This document shows positions 7,496 through 15,807 of a DNA stretch of 42,263 bases, in pieces (within the stretch, counting starts at the first letter, position 1; each line of letters begins with the position of its first letter). Both the position numbers and the translations under genes were made by a program. The notes below the pieces were generated by a model that worked only from the letters and a program-made list of their open reading frames with translations, made no database searches and was not told the DNA's origin. Source of the DNA: a virus; the IMG/VR virus record IMGVR_UViG_3300008113_000417, positions 1 to 42,263 of that record. One strand, written 5' to 3'.

Positions 7496-8980
7496 ATGTC
7501 TTTAAATCCTCTTAACGACATCTCTCTAGTATATGCGACTGAGGTGTTAAAACCACAACTAGGAAAAAATAATTCGTCTTCTGCTCCTAAGGTAGAAAAG
7601 GGAAAGGACGATGAAGAATCCTCTGCCAAAAGAGTAAGGCAGGCTGTGTATGATATTCGATATAGAGCTAGAAGAGAAGGTCTAAAGGTAGATCAAGCAT
7701 ATACTCAGTATATGGGAAATACTAGTATGCCTGGACCAGAAAAGAATGCAGTTAAAGAAAAACTTGGAATTTCTTCTTCAGGCGCTGTTTCAGTTAAAGA
7801 AGAGTCTGGCGACCAAAAATTTAAAGTTAGGGTAACTGACAAGAGTAGTGGAAAAACATATGTTAGATATGCAACAAGAGAGAAAATTAATCAGTTGAGA
7901 TCTAATCCAAATATTTCTTCTGTGGAAATGACTCAGTATGGGAAACCATATGAGGGTGAATCTGAGAGAGGAGAATATACAAAGAAAACAAAATCTGGCA
8001 AAGGACTTGATCCTGTTGGTAAAGAAGATAAGGACATTGACAATGATGGTGATCATGATAAGACCGATAAGTATCTTTTAAACCGCAGAAAAGTTCGTGG
8101 TGCAGCAATTAGTAAAAAATCTTCAGTAAAAGAAGGTTTCTCTAATTGGAGAATGGATTTGATTGAAGTACTAGAAAAATCTAAAAATACTAGTACAAAG
8201 AAAAGTGATGATGTAATGATAAAAGAAAAAGAAGTTTCCAATACTATAAAAATTAATCCAACCTTAAATAGTGAGCAACTCAATTCTTTTGTTGAGGAGA
8301 ATGGTGGAAATTTGTTAGAATTTAAAGAAATTGAAGAATTGGATGAAAAAACTTTGACTGCCGCAGAAAAAAAGAAAAGAGAAGAGATTGTTAAATCTAT
8401 GAAGAAAAATCTATCTGGATTTAAATCTCGTTATGGAGGTAGAGCAAAGGATGTAATGTATGCAACTGCAACTGCTAGAGCAAAGGAAGTTGCTGAAGGT
8501 GTAACCGATCAAATTTCGCTCAGTCCTCAAGAACTTCAAAAGCAGAGACAAAAAACTCAATTGGATATGCAAATAGCTCAGTTGAGAAAACAATCTTTAG
8601 CAAAGAAGAAAAATTCTGAGACGGACCAAAACCCAGTAACAGAAGCAACAGCTGCTGCTAAGAGAGGAGTTGTTTTATCGCAGAACAAGCAAGAAAGATC
8701 TGTATCTGCACAGAAGTCTTTTGCTGCTGCCCAAAAGGGTAAAGAAACTAGACTTAAAGCTGGTATCACCGACCTACAACATAAAGCAGAGAAAGAACAT
8801 AAAAAAAATTATCCTGGTTCTCGTCAAGAACCTAAGGTGAAGGGTGCTAAGGAAACTGAATCAGAAACTCGTAACAGAAGAGCAAAACAACAAGTTTCTA
8901 GAGTTATGAAGCATGGACTAACTTCAAAAGAAAAACAAGAAACCAAAGCAAGAGAACCTTATTATTCTGCAAGAGATTGA
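7496..8980 (+). CDS. Lys-rich protein with an EF-hand-like calcium loop, unknown function
   Basis: 494 aa, highly charged (Lys, Glu, Ser, Gln), with long low-complexity helical stretches and no membrane segment. Residues 180-191 (DIDNDGDHDKTD) fit the 12-residue EF-hand loop D-x-D-x-D-G with acidic positions 9 and 12, so calcium binding is plausible. A segment near 100-150 (FKVRVTDKSSGKTYVRYATREKI broken over strands) resembles a small beta domain. The KTLTAAEKKKREEIVKSMKK block recalls the charged blocks of the protein at 3363. Late expression and neighbours suggest a virion-associated or scaffold-like protein; this is inference. Confidence 0.75.
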   Translation: MSLNPLNDISLVYATEVLKPQLGKNNSSSAPKVEKGKDDEESSAKRVRQAVYDIRYRARREGLKVDQAYTQYMGNTSMPGPEKNAVKEKLGISSSGAVSVKEESGDQKFKVRVTDKSSGKTYVRYATREKINQLRSNPNISSVEMTQYGKPYEGESERGEYTKKTKSGKGLDPVGKEDKDIDNDGDHDKTDKYLLNRRKVRGAAISKKSSVKEGFSNWRMDLIEVLEKSKNTSTKKSDDVMIKEKEVSNTIKINPTLNSEQLNSFVEENGGNLLEFKEIEELDEKTLTAAEKKKREEIVKSMKKNLSGFKSRYGGRAKDVMYATATARAKEVAEGVTDQISLSPQELQKQRQKTQLDMQIAQLRKQSLAKKKNSETDQNPVTEATAAAKRGVVLSQNKQERSVSAQKSFAAAQKGKETRLKAGITDLQHKAEKEHKKNYPGSRQEPKVKGAKETESETRNRRAKQQVSRVMKHGLTSKEKQETKAREPYYSARD

Positions 8981-8983
8981 TTG

Positions 8984-8990
8984 CTAAATA
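8984..8990 (+). promoter_or_regulatory. Late promoter CTAAATA
   Basis: CTAAATA starts four bases after the upstream stop codon and 30 bases before the ATG at 9021. Confidence 0.6.
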
Positions 8991-9020
8991 GCCCAGGATA
9001 CTCTTCTTATGGAGGTAATC

Positions 9021-9194
9021 ATGGGCGCAGTAGTAGCAGTGGTAAAACCACTTCTAATTCAAATTGCAACACATCCAGCAGTTAAAAATCTTGTTCTCGA
9101 CCTACTTAAAAAGTATGTTGATAGTACAGATAATAGTATTGATAATGTAGTTTATGACCTGGTAAAAGATAAACTCTTTACACCACAAGCATGA
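9021..9194 (+). CDS. Small hydrophobic/amphipathic protein
   Basis: 57 aa from ATG 9021. An upstream in-frame ATG at 9009 exists, but it overlaps the GGAGGT site (9011-9016) that serves the ATG at 9021, so I prefer the later start. The N-terminus (GAVVAVVKPLLIQIATHP) is hydrophobic and may insert into a membrane. The rest is an amphipathic helix with Lys and Asp. It overlaps the next small gene by ATGA. No family is recognised. Confidence 0.65.
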   Translation: MGAVVAVVKPLLIQIATHPAVKNLVLDLLKKYVDSTDNSIDNVVYDLVKDKLFTPQA

Positions 9195-9355
9195 TTACAT
9201 GTTTTGTAACTAACTGGGGAGTAACCATAGTCCTAGGTCTTCTGCTAACTGCTTCTGAGTGGTTAGCAAAAACAAAAAGATTTGAAGAAAATGGATTACT
9301 CGATTTAATAACTCACTTTTTAAAAGTAGTTTTACGCAAGGGAGACCAAAAGTAA
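9191..9355 (+). CDS. Small single-pass membrane protein
   Basis: 54 aa (ATG 9191, TAA 9353-9355), starting in the stop codon of the previous gene. A hydrophobic segment (WGVTIVLGLLLTASEWL, residues 9-25) is followed by a basic tail. A terminator overlaps its last codons, so this pair forms a two-gene late unit. Small paired membrane proteins can be holins or lysis regulators in phages, but there is no specific evidence for that. Confidence 0.6.
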   Translation: MITCFVTNWGVTIVLGLLLTASEWLAKTKRFEENGLLDLITHFLKVVLRKGDQK

Positions 9356-9369
9356 CGTCTCCCTTTTTT
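9340..9369 (+). terminator. Rho-independent terminator
   Basis: GGGAGAC (9340-9346) pairs with GTCTCCC (9357-9363), followed by six T. The T-run flows directly into the next late promoter. Confidence 0.85.
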
Positions 9370-9376
9370 ATAAATA
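9369..9376 (+). promoter_or_regulatory. Late promoter TATAAATA
   Basis: Exact late octamer fused to the terminator T-run, 34 bases upstream of the ATG at 9411. Confidence 0.8.
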
Positions 9377-9410
9377 TCTTATAGCAAATAACTTTTACGG
9401 AAGAAAGAAC

Positions 9411-10163
9411 ATGGCACTCTGGGGAAATAATGATGCTAAAGGTTCTGGTGGAACAGTATCTCTTGATTATGCAACCCTTACTGTAACTGGTAGTGGAACA
9501 ACTTTTGGGCAGGTAGGTGCTGCTGCAACTGGAGATGTGATTAGATTTGGCACTGCTTTTGGTGTTAATTATGGCGATGCTGTAATCGTTGGAATTGCAA
9601 GTACAACCGTACTCTCAATCGCATCAACTGCCGGGTTGAGTGGAGATGCGATATCTGGAGTTCAGTTTGAAATCAGCGAATCTCCAAAATTTGCAGTTCT
9701 TGATAGTCACTTAAATCAGTCTACTGGATCTTCTACAGAAACAATTACAGTTCTTGTTTCTGCTGCTACAACAAATGCTGGAATTGGAACTAACGTTGTT
9801 TTTGTAAACTCTTTGACTGGAGTACTTGCAGGAGACACCTTTACTAGTGGCGCAATCTCTAAAGTTGTAACAACTGTTGGAGCAACTAGCGTTTCTCTTG
9901 CTTCCACCATTGCTTCGGGAATTGCAACCGGCGCAACAGTTACTTTCTCTAGAGTAACGGGTGGTCATGAAACTTCTGTTATTGGTATTGAAGACGCTGG
10001 AGTAGAAGCTGCTCGCGCAACTAGTTTCAAACTAACTCATGCAGGTTGGGTTGGAGTTACTACATATAGAGATTCTGAAGGTAATATCAGAGTTAAATCT
10101 GAGGTTCTTGTTGCTATGTCTGGAATAACAACAGGAAATTCTCCAACATATCCACCATTCTAA
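9411..10163 (+). CDS. Probable virion structural protein
   Basis: 250 aa, Gly/Thr/Ser/Ala-rich with alternating short beta strands (TVSLDYATLTVTGSGTTF, TSVSLASTIASG and similar), very few charges and no Cys. The composition is unlike the charged neighbours and typical of phage capsid-surface or tail proteins. The C-terminus (HAGWVGVTTYRDSEGNIRVKSEVLVAMSGI) is a compact strand-turn-strand. The start has a purine-rich site (GGAAGAAAG) and a late promoter plus terminator upstream, so it begins its own strong late unit. I recall similar proteins from cyanomyovirus particles but cannot name the exact one. Confidence 0.75.
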   Translation: MALWGNNDAKGSGGTVSLDYATLTVTGSGTTFGQVGAAATGDVIRFGTAFGVNYGDAVIVGIASTTVLSIASTAGLSGDAISGVQFEISESPKFAVLDSHLNQSTGSSTETITVLVSAATTNAGIGTNVVFVNSLTGVLAGDTFTSGAISKVVTTVGATSVSLASTIASGIATGATVTFSRVTGGHETSVIGIEDAGVEAARATSFKLTHAGWVGVTTYRDSEGNIRVKSEVLVAMSGITTGNSPTYPPF

Positions 10164-10169
10164 TAGAAT

Positions 10170-10556
10170 ATGATTTTTAATGAACTGAACGAAGAAAATT
10201 TTCTTTTATTTGCGATTAAAAATTATGAAAATCCGCAAGCAGTAACAAAAGAAGACTTTGATAGAGACTTAAATCACTTTAAGTACATCAAACGTCTTCT
10301 TAAAAGATATAAGAATAGTGGTGAATTAAAAACTCATTTGCTTTTGAATCATTTTATTATTTTATATAATATTTTTGGTGATGCTGCTACTCCTATGTTA
10401 TTCTATAAAATAGAAAAAGAATTGTGGTCAGTGATGAAAACTTTTATTATTTTTTTAAATAAATTGCCAGAATATCCTAAATGTTTTATTCATGATGTTC
10501 AAGTTGATATAAATTGTTTATCCGAACTTCGAAAGGTCTATAATGGAAAACAGTAA
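10170..10556 (+). CDS. Conserved-type cyanophage protein, unknown function
   Basis: 128 aa, helical. It has an N-terminal acidic stretch (NELNEENFLLFAIKNYENP), a basic segment (YIKRLLKRYKNSGELK, residues 49-64) and a hydrophobic helix (LLLNHFIILYNIFG). The order basic helix, hydrophobic helix, acidic tail suggests an all-alpha small domain. It follows the structural protein by 6 bases and overlaps the next gene by 14, so it is probably co-transcribed from the late promoter at 9369. No enzymatic motif. Confidence 0.7.
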   Translation: MIFNELNEENFLLFAIKNYENPQAVTKEDFDRDLNHFKYIKRLLKRYKNSGELKTHLLLNHFIILYNIFGDAATPMLFYKIEKELWSVMKTFIIFLNKLPEYPKCFIHDVQVDINCLSELRKVYNGKQ

Positions 10557-10764
10557 ATTGGATAAAATTATTGAAGCATTTCGTAACTATAAAAACTTGA
10601 AAGAGGAAATGATGGCAGTTGGAAATGGTGGATATACGGGTTCAGGTGATCCAAAAATTAAAGCTGGTTTCGATCCTGTAATGGGATTAACAAGAAGAAA
10701 GAAATATGCGTCTTTAGGAGTGGGATCCCGCAAACGCTGGATGAAAAAGAAACCATCGCAGTAA
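10543..10764 (+). CDS. Small basic protein, unknown function
   Basis: 73 aa. An N-terminal helix (LDKIIEAFRNYKNLKEEMMA) is followed by a Gly-rich turn region and a very basic tail (RKRWMKKK). The arrangement suggests binding to nucleic acid or to a partner through the tail. It overlaps the upstream gene and is 4 bases from the next, so all three share one transcript. Confidence 0.65.
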   Translation: MENSKLDKIIEAFRNYKNLKEEMMAVGNGGYTGSGDPKIKAGFDPVMGLTRRKKYASLGVGSRKRWMKKKPSQ

Positions 10765-10768
10765 AACA

Positions 10769-11116
10769 ATGTTCGGCCAAGACTCAAAGATTAAAGTTGC
10801 TGTTCTTGAAGAAAGAGTAAAGATACACGAAGAAATGGTAGAGCGTGTAGATGCTGCCATTCAAACTTTGAGTGAAACTAATCAAAATATCTGTAAAATG
10901 CTTGCTGTTCATGACGAAAGAATCTTCAACTGTGTTAGAAGTGACGAAGACACAAATGAAAAGATTGGAAAATTGGAAGTAAAGGTTGATGAACTTTCAA
11001 AATTTAGGTGGATGGTAGCAGGAGTTGTAGCTCTTTCTTTATTATTTTTTCCAGTTGTAACAGATTTTATATCTGTCTCAATAAATTCTTTGACAGAAAA
11101 AGTTAGGAATAAATAG
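10769..11116 (+). CDS. Coiled-coil protein with C-terminal membrane segment (XhlA-like layout)
   Basis: 115 aa. Residues 5-80 form a heptad-rich helix (VAVLEERVKIHEEMVERVDAAI, KIGKLEVKVDELSKF), followed by a transmembrane stretch WMVAGVVALSLLFFPVVTDFI near 84-104. Coiled coil then membrane anchor is the layout of XhlA/hemolysin-type phage membrane proteins and of some spanin-like proteins. No other lysis gene is adjacent, so this is a topological similarity only. A late-promoter-like AATAAATA overlaps its stop codon. Confidence 0.65.
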   Translation: MFGQDSKIKVAVLEERVKIHEEMVERVDAAIQTLSETNQNICKMLAVHDERIFNCVRSDEDTNEKIGKLEVKVDELSKFRWMVAGVVALSLLFFPVVTDFISVSINSLTEKVRNK

Positions 11117-11139
11117 TCTTAGAATTGGCACAAGTTGCC

Positions 11140-11244
11140 ATGAAGACTAAAAACAAAACAACAATTTATGCGATCCAAAAAATAACAAATTCGGTTATAA
11201 AATGGACCGGACTTATAACCGTTTTGTGTGTTGACAAGATTTGA
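11140..11244 (+). CDS. Possible 34-aa peptide, low support
   Basis: ATG at 11140, TGA at 11242-11244. It encodes a basic N-terminus and a hydrophobic stretch (IKWTGLITVLCVD). There is no good ribosome site and the 3' half overlaps an inverted repeat and the primase promoter. It could be a small membrane peptide or chance; the surrounding 165 bases otherwise contain only regulatory elements. Confidence 0.25.
   Translation: MKTKNKTTIYAIQKITNSVIKWTGLITVLCVDKI
11192..11225 (+). terminator. Perfect 9-bp inverted repeat with T-run, terminator or operator
   Basis: CGGTTATAA (11192-11200) and TTATAACCG (11213-11221) are separated by 12 bases and followed by TTTT. It probably separates the late unit from the primase unit. 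It could also be an operator, as it lies 10 bases before the primase -35 box. Confidence 0.55.
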
Positions 11245-11258
11245 TATTCTGGTAGAAT
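11231..11258 (+). promoter_or_regulatory. sigma70-type early promoter for the primase-RNR block
   Basis: TTGACA at 11231-11236, TAGAAT at 11253-11258, 16-base spacer. The primase ATG follows 23 bases later. Confidence 0.75.
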
Positions 11259-11281
11259 AGACTGACTCACAGGGATTGGTT

Positions 11282-12250
11282 ATGGATTTTGTTGATGTTA
11301 AATACATCAATTTGATTTCTTCTAGATTTCAAAAGTTTAAAAGAGTAAAACCTAATCTCTACAATTTTCGTTGTCCAATTTGTGGAGATTCGCAAAAAAA
11401 TAAGAATAAAGCAAGAGGGTATCTATATCAAGTAAAAAATAATACAAACTATAAATGTCATAATTGTGGGATAAACATATCCTTTAATAATTTTCTAAAG
11501 CAAATAGATTCTGCAATTTACAAACAATATACTTTTGAAAAATTTAAAGAAGGACATACTGGAAAAAATTTCACTGTAAGTGAACCAGAGTTTAAATTTG
11601 AAACTCCAAAATTTAGACCAAAATTAGATTTGCCAAAAGCTTCGCAAAATCTAATAGCAAAAAGATATTTGGAAAGTAGAAAAATAAATCCAGATAACTA
11701 TTATTACACCGAAAAATTTAAAGAGTGGACTAATTCTCTTCGCCACACATTCGACAATACGGATAAAGATGAACCAAGGATTATAATTTCTTTGTTTTAT
11801 CAAAATAACTTAGTCGGATTTCAAGGAAGATCGATTGGTCCCAGTAAAGTTAAATACATCACTATAATGCTTGACGATGACGCACCAAAAATTTATGGTC
11901 TCGATGAAATCAAAAAGGATCAAACTGTCTACATCACGGAAGGTCCATTCGACTCAACTTTCGTACCAAACTCAATTGCTCTTTGCGGTGCAGACGGTGA
12001 TGTTGGTAAGTGGGGCATTGACAATTGTGTGTGGATCTATGATAACGAACCACGTAATGCAGAAATCCACCGTAGAATCGAACAACACATCAACAATGGA
12101 GAAAGAGTTGTAATCTGGCCTTCTATCGTAAACGAAAAGGATATTAATGATATGGTGCTATCTGGACTGAATGTGCAGTCTATGATAGAATTAAATACTT
12201 ATTCTGGATTAGAAGCAAAACTAAAATTTACTACTTGGAAGAAAATATGA
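11282..12250 (+). CDS. 61: DNA primase (T4 gp61-like)
   Basis: 322 aa from ATG 11282; a TTG two codons earlier is less likely. An N-terminal zinc-binding domain has CPIC and CHNC pairs near residues 31-34 and 60-63. A toprim-type catalytic core follows, with YITEGPFDSTF (the catalytic Glu strand) and WIYDNEPRN (the metal-binding Asp strand). The enzyme lays down RNA primers and works with the gp41 helicase (278-1669). It has its own early promoter and overlaps nrdA at ATGA. Confidence 0.88.
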   Translation: MDFVDVKYINLISSRFQKFKRVKPNLYNFRCPICGDSQKNKNKARGYLYQVKNNTNYKCHNCGINISFNNFLKQIDSAIYKQYTFEKFKEGHTGKNFTVSEPEFKFETPKFRPKLDLPKASQNLIAKRYLESRKINPDNYYYTEKFKEWTNSLRHTFDNTDKDEPRIIISLFYQNNLVGFQGRSIGPSKVKYITIMLDDDAPKIYGLDEIKKDQTVYITEGPFDSTFVPNSIALCGADGDVGKWGIDNCVWIYDNEPRNAEIHRRIEQHINNGERVVIWPSIVNEKDINDMVLSGLNVQSMIELNTYSGLEAKLKFTTWKKI

Positions 12251-14331
12251 GCAACGGAACCAAAGTAAAAAAGCGTGATGGGCGAATTGAGTCTCTTGAC
12301 CTAGACAAGATGCATTTAATGGTTGAAGAGGCATGTAAGGGTCTTGCAGGCGTCTCTGCTAGTCAAGTTGAGATGACCTCTGGCATTCAATTTTATGACG
12401 GAATTACCACGGCAGAGATTCAGGAAATTCTGATTCGTAGTGCTAGTGATCTTATTGATTTGGATCACCCAAATTATCAATATGTTGCTGCCCGTCTTCT
12501 TCTTTTTGCAGTTCGCAAACAACTTTATGGAAAAATGAAGGAACTCCCTTCATTGGAGCAGCATATCTATAACTGCGTAAATGCAGAGGTTTATGATAGT
12601 GACATTTTTAACAAATACTCTCAAGAAGAGATTGTACGAGCTGATAGTTTTATTGATCATGACCGTGACTATCTCTTCACTTATGCAGGTTTACGTCAGG
12701 TCGTTGATAAGTACCTCGTGCAAGATAGAAGTAGTGGCGGCGTATATGAAACCCCACAGTTTATGTACATGATGATTGCTCTGACAATTTTTGCAGAGTA
12801 TCCAAAAGAAACCCGTATGTCATATGTAAAGAGATATTATGACGCAATCTCCAAACACAAAATCAACATCCCAACACCAATCATGGCGGGAGTGCGAACT
12901 CCGCTTAGACAATTTGCTAGCTGTGTCCTTGTTGACGTTGATGACACCCACTTCCCAATCTGGCACCAAGAAATAGAAGATATTCTTGTACTAAAGAATA
13001 ATAAAGGTACGGAGGATAATCGTGTTCGCAAACTTGACTACAGTATTCAAATCAGCAAACTCTTCTATGAGAGGTTCATTCAGGATGCTGAGATTACGCT
13101 TTTCTCCCCACATGATGTCCCTGGACTTTATGATAGCTTTGGATTCCCTGAGTTTGACGATCTCTATGTTTCATATGAAAAAGATCCGACCATTAAGAAA
13201 AAAACTGTTAAGGCACAAGAACTCATTCTCAACCTTCTCAAAGAACGTGCGGAAACGGGTCGTGTCTATATCATGAACATTGACCATTGTAATTCTCATT
13301 CCTCATTTAAAGATAAAGTTAATATGAGTAATCTTTGTCAAGAGATTACTCTACCTACAGATCCTATTCAACATATTGATGATACAAGTGGAGAAATTGC
13401 ACTTTGCATTCTCTCTGCAATTAATGTTGGTAAGGTAAAGTCTGATGAAGAACTTGAGGAACTTTGTGATCTTTCTGTTCGTGGTTTAGACGAGTTGATT
13501 GATTATCAAAAATACCCCGTAGAAGCTGCAGAAATCGCCACCAAGGCCCGTCGTTCGCTTGGTATTGGTTATATTGGTCTTGCCCACTATTTGGCAAAAC
13601 TTGGATATAACTATGATTCGCAAGAGGCATGGGATGCAGTTCACGGACTTTCTGAGTCATTTCAGTATTATCTGTTGAAATCTTCCAATCAACTTGCTAA
13701 AGAAAAGGGATACTGCGAATACTTTGGACGTACTAAGTATGCTGATGGCATTCTTCCAATTGATACTTATAAAAAAGACGTAGACGAAATTTCATCCATT
13801 TCTTATCAGCATGACTGGGAATCTCTTAGAGCGTCTATCTTGGAATATGGTCTCAGGCACTCAACATTGTCCGCACAGATGCCATCGGAGAGCAGTTCCG
13901 TTGTGTCAAACGCAACCAATGGAATCGAACCACCTAGAGATTACTTGTCCATTAAGAAATCGAAGAAAGGTCCGCTCAAGCAAATTGTTCCGCAATACCA
14001 CACACTTAAGAACAATTATACGATTCTTTGGAATATGCCTAGCAATCGTGGTTATATTAATATTGTTGCAGTTATGCAAAAATTCTTCGATCAAGCGATT
14101 TCTGGAAACTGGTCGTATAATCCAGAAAATTATGCCAACAATGAAGTTCCTACTTCTGTAATGGCAAATGACTTTTTGACTACATACAAGTACGGGTGGA
14201 AGACTTCTTACTACCAAAACACTTATGATATTAAGACTGATGAAGTCGTAGAAGAAAAACCCAATCTTGAAGATTTGCTAAGCGAGTTAAGTTCAGTAGA
14301 GGAGGGAGAGTGTGAATCCTGTGCAGTTTAA
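12247..14331 (+). CDS. nrdA: Ribonucleoside-diphosphate reductase class Ia, large subunit
   Basis: 694 aa from ATG 12247 (a TTG 12 bases upstream is less likely). The N-terminus has the ATP-cone that regulates activity (VKKRDGRIESLDLDKMH). The catalytic cysteines are C226 (FASCVLV), C364 (NLCQEI, with N362 and E366) and C387 (IALCIL), and the C-terminal CESC is the redox-shuttle pair. E. coli has the same residues at 225, 439 and 462. The second interval is identical, but the first is 76 residues shorter here, which explains most of the smaller size (761 in E. coli). It makes deoxyribonucleotides for phage replication and overlaps nrdB by 20 bases. Confidence 0.96.
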   Translation: MSNGTKVKKRDGRIESLDLDKMHLMVEEACKGLAGVSASQVEMTSGIQFYDGITTAEIQEILIRSASDLIDLDHPNYQYVAARLLLFAVRKQLYGKMKELPSLEQHIYNCVNAEVYDSDIFNKYSQEEIVRADSFIDHDRDYLFTYAGLRQVVDKYLVQDRSSGGVYETPQFMYMMIALTIFAEYPKETRMSYVKRYYDAISKHKINIPTPIMAGVRTPLRQFASCVLVDVDDTHFPIWHQEIEDILVLKNNKGTEDNRVRKLDYSIQISKLFYERFIQDAEITLFSPHDVPGLYDSFGFPEFDDLYVSYEKDPTIKKKTVKAQELILNLLKERAETGRVYIMNIDHCNSHSSFKDKVNMSNLCQEITLPTDPIQHIDDTSGEIALCILSAINVGKVKSDEELEELCDLSVRGLDELIDYQKYPVEAAEIATKARRSLGIGYIGLAHYLAKLGYNYDSQEAWDAVHGLSESFQYYLLKSSNQLAKEKGYCEYFGRTKYADGILPIDTYKKDVDEISSISYQHDWESLRASILEYGLRHSTLSAQMPSESSSVVSNATNGIEPPRDYLSIKKSKKGPLKQIVPQYHTLKNNYTILWNMPSNRGYINIVAVMQKFFDQAISGNWSYNPENYANNEVPTSVMANDFLTTYKYGWKTSYYQNTYDIKTDEVVEEKPNLEDLLSELSSVEEGECESCAV

Positions 14332-15502
14332 AATTTCTTCCGTAGAGGAACAACAAACGAATATTAAAGGAATGACGGTTTTTAATACCGAACAAGTTGA
14401 TACTAAAAAACAACCAATGTTTTTTGGAAAACCTCTTGGGATTCAAAGATATGATTCTTACAAATATCCAATTTTTGATAGGTTAACAACTCAACAACTT
14501 GGATACTTCTGGAGACCTGAGGAGGTCTCCCTCCAAAAAGATAGAGGAGATTATCAAACTCTTCGTCCAGAACAAAAGCATATCTATACTTCTAATTTGA
14601 AGTATCAGATCATGCTAGATTCTGTTCAGGGTCGTGGTCCTGGTATGGCATTCATTCCTTATTGTTCTTTGCCAGAACTTGAGGCATGTATGGAGGTATG
14701 GGGATTTATGGAGATGATCCATAGTCGTTCTTATACTTACATCATTAAAAATGTTTATTCGGATCCTTCTGAAGTGTTTGACACTATTATTGGCGATGAA
14801 CGTATTCTAGAACGTGCTAAGAGCGTTACAGAGTCTTATGACGACTTTATTCAGTCTGCACAACAATATGGTGTATCCGATGCATGGATGCATAATCTTG
14901 AAGGAGTTTCATACGCAAAGGAAACCGTTAATGATGTTAAACGAAAACTGTATAGAGCAGTCGCAAACGTTAACATTCTTGAAGGTATTCGCTTCTATGT
15001 TAGTTTTGCTTGTAGTTTCGCCTTTGGTGAACTTAAGCTTATGGAAGGATCCGCTAAAATTATTAGTCTTATCGCAAGAGACGAAAATCAACACCTAGCA
15101 ATCACTCAGAATATTCTGAATAAGTGGCGTGATGGTGATGATCCTGAAATGAAGCAGATCATGAAGGAAGAAGAAGAGTGGACTTATGCAATGTTTGATC
15201 GTGCTGTAAGTGAGGAAAAGAAATGGGCAGATTATCTGTTCAAAGACGGAAGTATGATTGGACTTAATGACAAGTTGTTACAACAGTATGTTGAATGGGT
15301 TGCAAATCGTAGACTAAAGGCGATTGGTCTAAAACCACAATATGATATCCCAGCAAACAATAACCCTCTCCCTTGGACGCAACATTGGATCTCTTCTAAA
15401 GGTCTTCAAGTTGCTCCACAAGAAACAGAAGTCGAATCCTACGTTGTAGGAGGTATTAAACAAGATGTTACCAAAAATACTTTCGCAGGATTCCAATTAT
15501 GA
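14312..15502 (+). CDS. nrdB: Ribonucleoside-diphosphate reductase class Ia, small subunit
   Basis: 396 aa with a GTG start behind a strong GGAGGGAG site; both lie inside the 3' end of nrdA, so the two are translationally coupled. The diiron and radical residues are present: LKYQIMLDSVQGR holds the first Asp, MEMIHSRSYTYII holds Glu, His and the radical Tyr, and DENQHLA near residue 255 supplies the second metal-binding set. It generates the tyrosyl radical used by NrdA. The C-terminal tail (ESYVVGGIKQDV...FAGFQL) should dock on NrdA. A 49-aa gene starts within its last 40 bases. Confidence 0.96.
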   Translation: MNPVQFKISSVEEQQTNIKGMTVFNTEQVDTKKQPMFFGKPLGIQRYDSYKYPIFDRLTTQQLGYFWRPEEVSLQKDRGDYQTLRPEQKHIYTSNLKYQIMLDSVQGRGPGMAFIPYCSLPELEACMEVWGFMEMIHSRSYTYIIKNVYSDPSEVFDTIIGDERILERAKSVTESYDDFIQSAQQYGVSDAWMHNLEGVSYAKETVNDVKRKLYRAVANVNILEGIRFYVSFACSFAFGELKLMEGSAKIISLIARDENQHLAITQNILNKWRDGDDPEMKQIMKEEEEWTYAMFDRAVSEEKKWADYLFKDGSMIGLNDKLLQQYVEWVANRRLKAIGLKPQYDIPANNNPLPWTQHWISSKGLQVAPQETEVESYVVGGIKQDVTKNTFAGFQL

Positions 15503-15614
15503 TGAGTGGTGTGAGCAAGAAATTCTGAATGCTTATAAGGAGGCAGCAGAATGTGATGAATTTATGTTTGGAGATTATGATTATTGTAAAGAATGGTTAG
15601 GTGCAAATGACTAA
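15465..15614 (+). CDS. Small acidic Cys/Tyr-rich protein overlapping nrdB
   Basis: 49 aa (ATG 15465, TAA 15612-15614) in another frame across the nrdB stop. A GGAGGT site lies about 10 bases upstream. The product (DEWCEQEILNAYKEA, CDEFMFGDYDYCKEWL) has three Cys, many acidic and aromatic residues and no chance-like low complexity. A terminator follows 12 bases later, so it ends the RNR operon. It may be a small partner of RNR, but no redox CxxC is present. Confidence 0.55.
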   Translation: MLPKILSQDSNYDEWCEQEILNAYKEAAECDEFMFGDYDYCKEWLGAND

Positions 15615-15626
15615 TTAATTATAGAT

Positions 15627-15651
15627 AGAGGAGATTAATCTCCTCTTTTTT
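15627..15651 (+). terminator. Rho-independent terminator after the RNR block
   Basis: AGAGGAGATT and AATCTCCTCT form a 20-base perfect palindrome (15627-15646) followed by a T-run. The next gene's ATG sits directly behind the T-run at 15652. Confidence 0.85.
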
Positions 15652-15807
15652 ATGCCTAAAAATCAACTAACTAAAGACGAAATAAAAGTTCGTGTATTAA
15701 AGTTAAAAGACAGACTATATAAAGATCAACCAAGTTGGGACGCCAAAGGACTTGCTAATAAATATCTGAACGAAGTTCTTGATATTATTGATGAGTATAG
15801 ATATTGA
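15652..15807 (+). CDS. Small helical protein, unknown function
   Basis: 51 aa (ATG 15652, TGA 15805-15807). Two amphipathic helices (LTKDEIKVRVLKLKDRLYK and GLANKYLNEVLDIIDEYRY) flank a QPSWDAK turn. I have the impression of similar short proteins in cyanomyoviruses. It overlaps the nuclease gene by 17 bases, which supports coding. There is no clear ribosome site because the terminator is directly upstream; some read-through may be needed. Confidence 0.6.
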   Translation: MPKNQLTKDEIKVRVLKLKDRLYKDQPSWDAKGLANKYLNEVLDIIDEYRY

